The notes under the pieces were generated by a model. It saw nothing but the letters and a program-made list of their open reading frames with translations. It ran no database searches and was not told the DNA's origin. A stretch of DNA of 64,000 nt from assembly GCF_949987535.1 (NCBI RefSeq), contig NC_080081.1, positions 68,717,603-68,781,602 on the forward strand, read 5' to 3'. Below, in pieces: positions 58,975 through 64,000 of the stretch. Numbering within the stretch: the stretch's first letter is position 1; every line of letters starts with the position of its first letter. This stretch comes from Balaenoptera acutorostrata. Lineage: Eukaryota > Chordata > Mammalia > Artiodactyla > Balaenopteridae. The translations under genes were made by a program, and so were the position numbers.

Positions 58975-59485
58975 TTCTATATTCCAGTTTTCCAGAGAAG
59001 CAGAACCAATATGTATTATAAGGAATTGGCTCGTGCAACTATGGAGGCTGAGAAGCCCCAGATCTGCAGTCAGTGAGCTGGGTACCCAGGAGAGTTGATG
59101 TGCTGTATCAGTCCAAGTCTGAAAGCCTGAGAATCAGGAGCACCAATGGTGTATATTCCAGTCTGAAAGCTGGGAGGCCTGAGACCCTAAAGTGCTCATG
59201 TTTCAGTCTGAGTCTGAAGGCCAGAAAAGACCAATATACCAATGAAAGCTGTCAAACAGGAAGAGTTCCCTCTTATTCAGCCCTTTTGTTCTATTCAGGT
59301 CTTCAATTGATTGGGTGATGTCCACCCATCTTTTAAGGAGGGCAATCTGCTTTACTCAGTCTACCGATTGAAATGTTAATCTTACCCAGAAACACCCTCA
59401 CAGACACACCCCGAATGATATTTGGCCAAATGTCTGGACACCCCGTTGCCCAGTTAAGCTGACAATAAAATTAACCATCACAGCT
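58975..59485 (+). repeat. ancient mammalian interspersed repeat, unassigned
   Basis: ttccagagaagcagaaccaa, aaggaattggctcgtgcaac, gaggctgagaagccccagat, ttactcagtctaccgattg and caccctcacagacacaccc follow the order of a widely dispersed mammalian element. The two open frames here come from it. Confidence 0.55.
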
Positions 59486-59689
59486 TCTTAGCCTGGTTTT
59501 TATTTTCTAGAGGTCTTTCTCCTAGGTTTTCTTGGCTTTTTGAGACACAACAGATCTAGTGTCTGACGAACAGTTCTCAGTATCTACTGCTACCAGGGTT
59601 TTTCCTCACTTTGCCCCTACAGACTGTCATTCCCCCATGCTATACTGGGTAGTTTTCTGGCATTGCCTCTAGGAACCTACTAGCTATAA

Positions 59690-59860
59690 AAATAATGATA
59701 GCTAATGTTTAGGTAGTGTTAATATGTTCTAAGTGCTGTTACACAGACTAACTCATTTTAACCTCACAGTATTCTTATGAGATGTATACCATTACAGTCT
59801 TCATTTTACAGAATAGGACACTGAGGTATAGAGAGATGAAGTAACCTTCCCAAGATGTAA
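59690..59860 (-). repeat. MIR SINE
   Basis: Reverse-complement MIR: taagtgctgttacacagac, atgagatgtataccattac, tcattttacagaataggaca, gtaaccttcccaagatgtaa. Confidence 0.7.
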
Positions 59861-60056
59861 GGGAACAGTATGAAAGAAGAGGTCACACACATGCTTCAAA
59901 AAGGAGGGCCTGTTAGGCCAGGCATCTTGTCTTTCTTAAACAGAGGTAGATGGGGAAAGACAAATGGTCTTATTTCCTCTGATTACAGCTGCTTATCAAA
60001 TTAATTTTTTATTATAATTCCATTGGCTTAATAGTTGGTAGAAAATTCCTTGAGAT

Positions 60057-60103
60057 ATTAGCAAAATAGATCATCAGCCCTAGATTAGCAAAATAGATCA
60101 TCA
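60057..60103. repeat. short direct duplication, 27 bp period
   Basis: attagcaaaatagatcatca occurs at 60057-60076 and again at 60084-60103. Probably a replication-slippage duplication. Confidence 0.85.
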
Positions 60104-61734
60104 CTACCTAGGTGATAGTGTGAGTTTTTGTCTTTTTCTCTGTCTTCACAGGTATTTTAGGGTAAGCTAAGAAAAGCCAGACTTATTAGGTAAGTCTGTA
60201 ATGCTGTGCTCAAACAGAAATTAGTTCTCTGGTCTGTTCTTGCCAGAATCAAGACTAAGTGTTTTTAAACAGACTTCCTAATGGATTTTGCTATTTTGTG
60301 TTTACTTTAGCAATAGAATTGCTTAAAAGAGAATATTTTGTTGATTTCTGAATAGCTTTTCTTCAAAAACATTTTTTCTATTTACAGTATATTTTAAAGA
60401 TCCAGAAGGATGAATAAAAAAATGTTTTTTAAGACCACAGGTCACATGAAAAATAGAAACCCGAAATAATGTCTTTAAATGTATTCTATGCAAAAAGTTG
60501 TCATATGTGAAGAAACAGTTTGATCAACCTGGAGGCTATTCATTGGAGGAAAAAATGACTAGTGCGGGAAAGTGTTCTCTCTCCAACCCCACATCCCACC
60601 CAATCTGTTCTGTTCAAATTTAGTTAGCCAGCTGAAAAGCAACTTGCTAGAGTGCTACCAAGAAGCAAGATTACTGAGATAAGGGATAAGATCCCAGCAT
60701 TTGCATGTTCAAGAAGCCCCACAGATAACATGTCTAGTTGAAACGTTGCTATTTAGGGAGTAACTGAGCTGGGAGCAGAAAAAGAGGCTTTGGTATACAG
60801 CAGTTTTTAAATTTAAGGCGTTTGAACTAAAGCCACACTGATGACAGGGTTCAGCATATAGCTGTGGGCGAGGAGTGGAGATAAAGTGATGCGAGTTGCA
60901 AATTGAAGGGCGAGGTTGTAGACAAGACCTATGGTGGAAAGACTACTTTTTTTGTCCAAGTCAGTAGACAGGTGTGACTATTAAGTCTCTGGGTGAAGCA
61001 AGGAGAAGTAGATGGTGTCACACCCAGATGGCATAAGGAGTGGGTTTTTACAGGAGGACGGAAGAGTAGAAATCCAGGAAGCAGCATTAGAGGTGGAGAG
61101 GATTCCTGACCCTCCTGACCCAAAGGAGCAGGGGTTCTACAGAGAAACTAGAGAACAAAACCATCAGCTCTTAGCTTTTGGTATTTCAAAAGCTATGGTT
61201 TAGGTGTGAACCAGAAAGATTTGGGAGAATATAAAATGCATGACTATCTCTCTGCCATGCAGGTCCCTCTCATCCCCACCTCCCCAGTCTATCAGAGAAT
61301 TAGGAACGCTGGCTGAGGACGAAGGAAGGGAGCCACCAAGACAGAATAGACACGGGTGAGTGTCTAAGGGGTGACCAGCACCTTGCTCCCCACAGCTTGC
61401 CTCAGGCTGGGCACAGAAGTTGGGAGTACAAGATTTGCCACACCACGTGACTATTGACATACTGACAAGAGACCTCCTTCACTTTTCAGTTAAACCGTAG
61501 GTTCTTTGAAAGCAGTGAAAGCACTTGGCATCTCTTACACATCACTGTATAAAATAAACCCTCGATTGCTATTAACTGAACTCATTCCTCAAAATGCTTC
61601 ACATTATCTCTTGCCCACAAATTTGGGTGGTTCTTTTGGACATTAGTCTGTCAGTCTAACGTGCTACTACATTACGTTCTAGTTAATTCAATTCCAAACT
61701 TCCCAGTACAGAGCCCTCTTCTTGTGTGAGCGGC
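60104..61734 (+). other. intergenic sequence between SPART and CCDC169
   Basis: No exon, RNA gene or assigned repeat. Short open frames at about 61012 and 61200 have no support. Confidence 0.4.
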
Positions 61735-62115
61735 CCTGGGCGGCCCAGTCTGGCCCCGCCCCCGGGCGTCGCCCAGTGACGTCACCGGAAGGCGCCAGGC
61801 CGCCACCGTGAGGCAGTTCGACCCGACTACGGCTGACAGGGCTTGCCCTCTCCCAGCTCCTGGGGTCCCCTCAGGTCTCGTGTTCTAAGCCATGTGAGGG
61901 AAGGGCGTGGGTGGCCTCTGATCTGACACGGTGGAGGAAGGAAGAGGCGACACCTTCGACGGTATGAGCACCGACCGCCTTAAACTGGAGTTCCTGGAAG
62001 AAAGGCACCTGAAGTGAGTCGGAGGGCGGCGCGCGCTCCCGCCGGGTGTGGGATTCACGTCGGCGCCGCCACGCCGAGGGCCTGCGCCTGTGGGAGCCCC
62101 GCGGCTCAAGGCCGA
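61735..62115 (+). promoter_or_regulatory. CCDC169: CpG island, probable CCDC169 promoter
   Basis: CpG-dense sequence surrounds the first CCDC169 coding exon. It contains a GC box ccccgccccc (61754-61763), a perfect full CRE tgacgtca (61777-61784) and an overlapping ETS-type accggaag (61784-61791), all about 180 bases before the ATG. No TATA box is seen. A full CRE is frequent in genes expressed in male germ cells, which fits the testis-biased expression of CCDC169. Confidence 0.75.
61964..62013 (+). CDS. CCDC169: CCDC169 first coding exon (partial gene)
   Basis: CCDC169 is a small coiled-coil protein of unknown function, best known from testis. The ATG begins MSTDRLKLEFLEERHL; the donor cctgaa|gtgagt falls at 62013/62014 and leaves two bases of a lysine codon. 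Matching the human protein as I remember it, this ATG lies at human residue 12. The 11 preceding codons also align (ending FDG), but the codon at the human initiator position is GTG (61931-61933). The start here is therefore the internal methionine, provided a short upstream exon does not supply another. Confidence 0.8.
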
Positions 62116-63515
62116 AGCCCCTGAGGCCGAGGTGACTCCTGCAGTGTCATTAATCCCCGGGCAGAACTGGTGACATCTGAAAACAGTGTTTTATAGGAAA
62201 GATTCATTTAGCTCTTGCGTTAGGTGTTATAAATAGGCAGGTTTTGAGGTTCTGCCTTCAGGAGCAAGTCCGGTGGAGAGTACTGTGTGCACAGACTCTA
62301 ATGCTGAAACACGTGTTTGCTTGTGATGTTCCACTAAGTTCAGGGTTTCTGTTTCAAATTACAAAGGTTTCGTTTAGTTATGCTTCTCTTTCATCCCTTT
62401 AGAAGAGCTTAAGAATTGGTGACACTTGGTGAAATTGAAGCCCCTACTATGTATACTTCTTAAAGTACTCACTATCAGTACTTCTTACTAAGTCTTTGGA
62501 ACATTTTAAGTATCTTTCTAGATACCCCTACCCCCACCCCCACCGCAGGCCACAGGAGGGCTAGACTCTCCTGGGTGTCCCTGTAGCTTCCTGCGCTTTC
62601 CTCTGTGGTAGCTCCAACCACACTCTTAATTGCTCAGTTATTTCTTGGTCTGGTACTAAGCTATAAGCACTCTGAGGACAGGTTCTGTATTTCCGGAAGC
62701 AGTAGCATATAGGAGCCGGTCCTTTAGAGGAATCCTGCACAAATTCAAATCCCAGCTCTTATCACTAACTCAGCAAGTACATGATCTTGGGCAAGTTAAT
62801 GAACCTCTGAAGCCTCCGTTTTCTCAAGTCTAAGACTGGCATAGAAATCAGTATCTCACACATCATGTGGTTGGTACCAGGACTCAATGAAATGTATGTA
62901 AAGCACTTAGCGTTGGCTTGTAATAAACATCCAGTGGAAGTTAGCTGCTACAATTGCTGTTCTGTTCACTTACCGCAGAATCTTCAGCACTTAGCACAAT
63001 GCCTTTAACATAATAGGCATTCAGAAATATAAATGATTCCGTCATCGTATTTTGATAACTACTATGCCACTTGCTGATGTCCTAAATAGATAATCTCTGG
63101 AATGCTATGTGTGTGTATTTTTTTTTTTATTAGTGTTTCTTTTTTTTCCTTTTTATTTCAGGTTGTCAGTTGTTACCTGTTGCCCTAGCTATTCCTTTCT
63201 GTAGTAATTTGCAGCGCCTTTTCTGGGCTTTGAGAAACCAGATAACCAAAATTGTCAGACTTCTTGAGGCCAACTTTAAGAATAAAGGGTTTTAAGTGGT
63301 TACATGGGGAGCTTTGAGCTTTAGTGCATTGTAGTGTCCTTCTGGACCCGGGTAATCGGAAGCCTGCATTTGCCTGATTACTAATTCTCAACCAGGCCTT
63401 CAATAAGTGACGTTTCGTAATAGGTTGTTCCTGAAGTAGTGGTAGGTTACTGTGTATTATTTTTCTCATGTTATTTTTAATTGAATCATAATTAACAAAA
63501 TGTGTTTAATAATAG
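62014..63515 (+). other. CCDC169: CCDC169 intron 1
   Basis: It contains a MIR (62690-62935) and no exon. The CpG island extends over its first 100 bases. Confidence 0.5.
62690..62935 (+). repeat. MIR SINE
   Basis: Plus-orientation MIR: ttcaaatcccagctcttat, gatcttgggcaagttaatg, aacctctgaagcctccg, aatgtatgtaaagcactta. Confidence 0.7.
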
Positions 63516-63595
63516 GGATATAGTACAACTCTCAGTGCTTGAAATAAGACACAAGATAGCGGAACTGGAAGCCATACTCAATAGTGACGATGAAG
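63516..63595 (+). CDS. CCDC169: CCDC169 second coding exon
   Basis: The acceptor ttaataatag ends at 63515 and the donor gaag|gtatat falls at 63595/63596. The 80 bases complete the split lysine codon and give DIVQLSVLEIRHKIAELEA to NSDDE, with one base left for glycine. This matches the human coiled-coil segment DAVQLSIFELRHKITELEA closely, identifying the gene. Leu/Ile heptad spacing fits a coiled coil. The donor is weak (gtatat). Later exons are outside the window. Confidence 0.92.
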
Positions 63596-64000
63596 GTATA
63601 TAAGTAAATATTTTTATTTATGACTCCTGTATAGCTATTGTTCATTTTACCAAGATACCTATAGTACATTAAATTACATATTTGGAATAATAGTGTCAAG
63701 ATTTCAGTATTGCTTTTTGACAGCATTAATAATAATTTAATATAGAGGCTTTAAAAACGTATTTCAGAGTGTCAAACCTGTTACTTTATAATTATTTATC
63801 TACTTACGAGTTCAAAATGTTCATTCTTCAATTAGCAAAACCTTTGTTACGTGAGATAAATACATGATTTCCTTAGTAATAAAATATCACACGTTTTCTA
63901 TATAGCTCAAGTAATAACCTTTATATCTTAACTGCTAGATTTGGGATATAACCTTAAAATCCTTATCTAGGTTTTGGCTGTTTGTTTGTGTTGAAAGAAT
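63596..64000 (+). other. CCDC169: CCDC169 intron 2, start only
   Basis: AT-rich intronic sequence up to the window edge. No further exon is visible. Confidence 0.5.

Noticed and set aside
1..64000. CRISPR array, operon, phage or bacterial mobile system
   Set aside because: Spliced genes, SINEs, L1 and CpG islands show nuclear mammalian DNA; no regularly spaced repeats or prokaryotic genes occur.

Overview
The window is a nuclear mammalian locus, almost certainly from a cetartiodactyl and most likely a cetacean. It carries eight dated, target-site-flanked tRNA-derived SINEs of the cetacean/hippo CHR type (head reading cttccctggtggcgcagtgg). I saw no BovB or Bov-A repeats, which would be expected in a ruminant. 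Mammalian-wide MIR, L2, MER and old L1 debris fills the rest. The species call rests on repeat families recalled from memory.

Layout: 1-16.7 kb is gene-free sequence made mostly of repeats. A CpG island at about 16.7-17.5 kb is the likely SPART promoter. SPART (spartin, formerly SPG20) then runs on the + strand to about 58.6 kb. Its eight coding exons (27685-28494, 31971-32168, 34276-34431, 36906-37029, 41438-41632, 42657-42815, 42893-42983, 57108-57381) join in phase with canonical splice sites and give an intact 668-residue protein. About 3.3 kb beyond the SPART 3' UTR, a second CpG island with a perfect CRE palindrome starts CCDC169, also on +. Its first two coding exons (61964-62013, 63516-63595) are inside the window and the gene runs off the right edge. 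SPART followed by CCDC169 in tandem is the arrangement on human chromosome 13.

Mobile DNA dominates the introns. Intron 1 holds a full-length mariner (22723-24305). Its transposase frame is broken only by two stop codons and a nested SINE, and it keeps the DD34D residues. The 14.1 kb intron 8 holds a nearly complete, recent L1 in antisense (about 46314-53364), itself hit by three SINE insertions. One of these looks like a SINE that carried about 135 bp of 3' flanking sequence with it.

No novel gene system is evident. The points most worth following are the SINE 3' transduction, the apparent loss of the ancestral CCDC169 start codon, the well-preserved mariner, and the L1 5' region placed to transcribe toward the last SPART exon and CCDC169.
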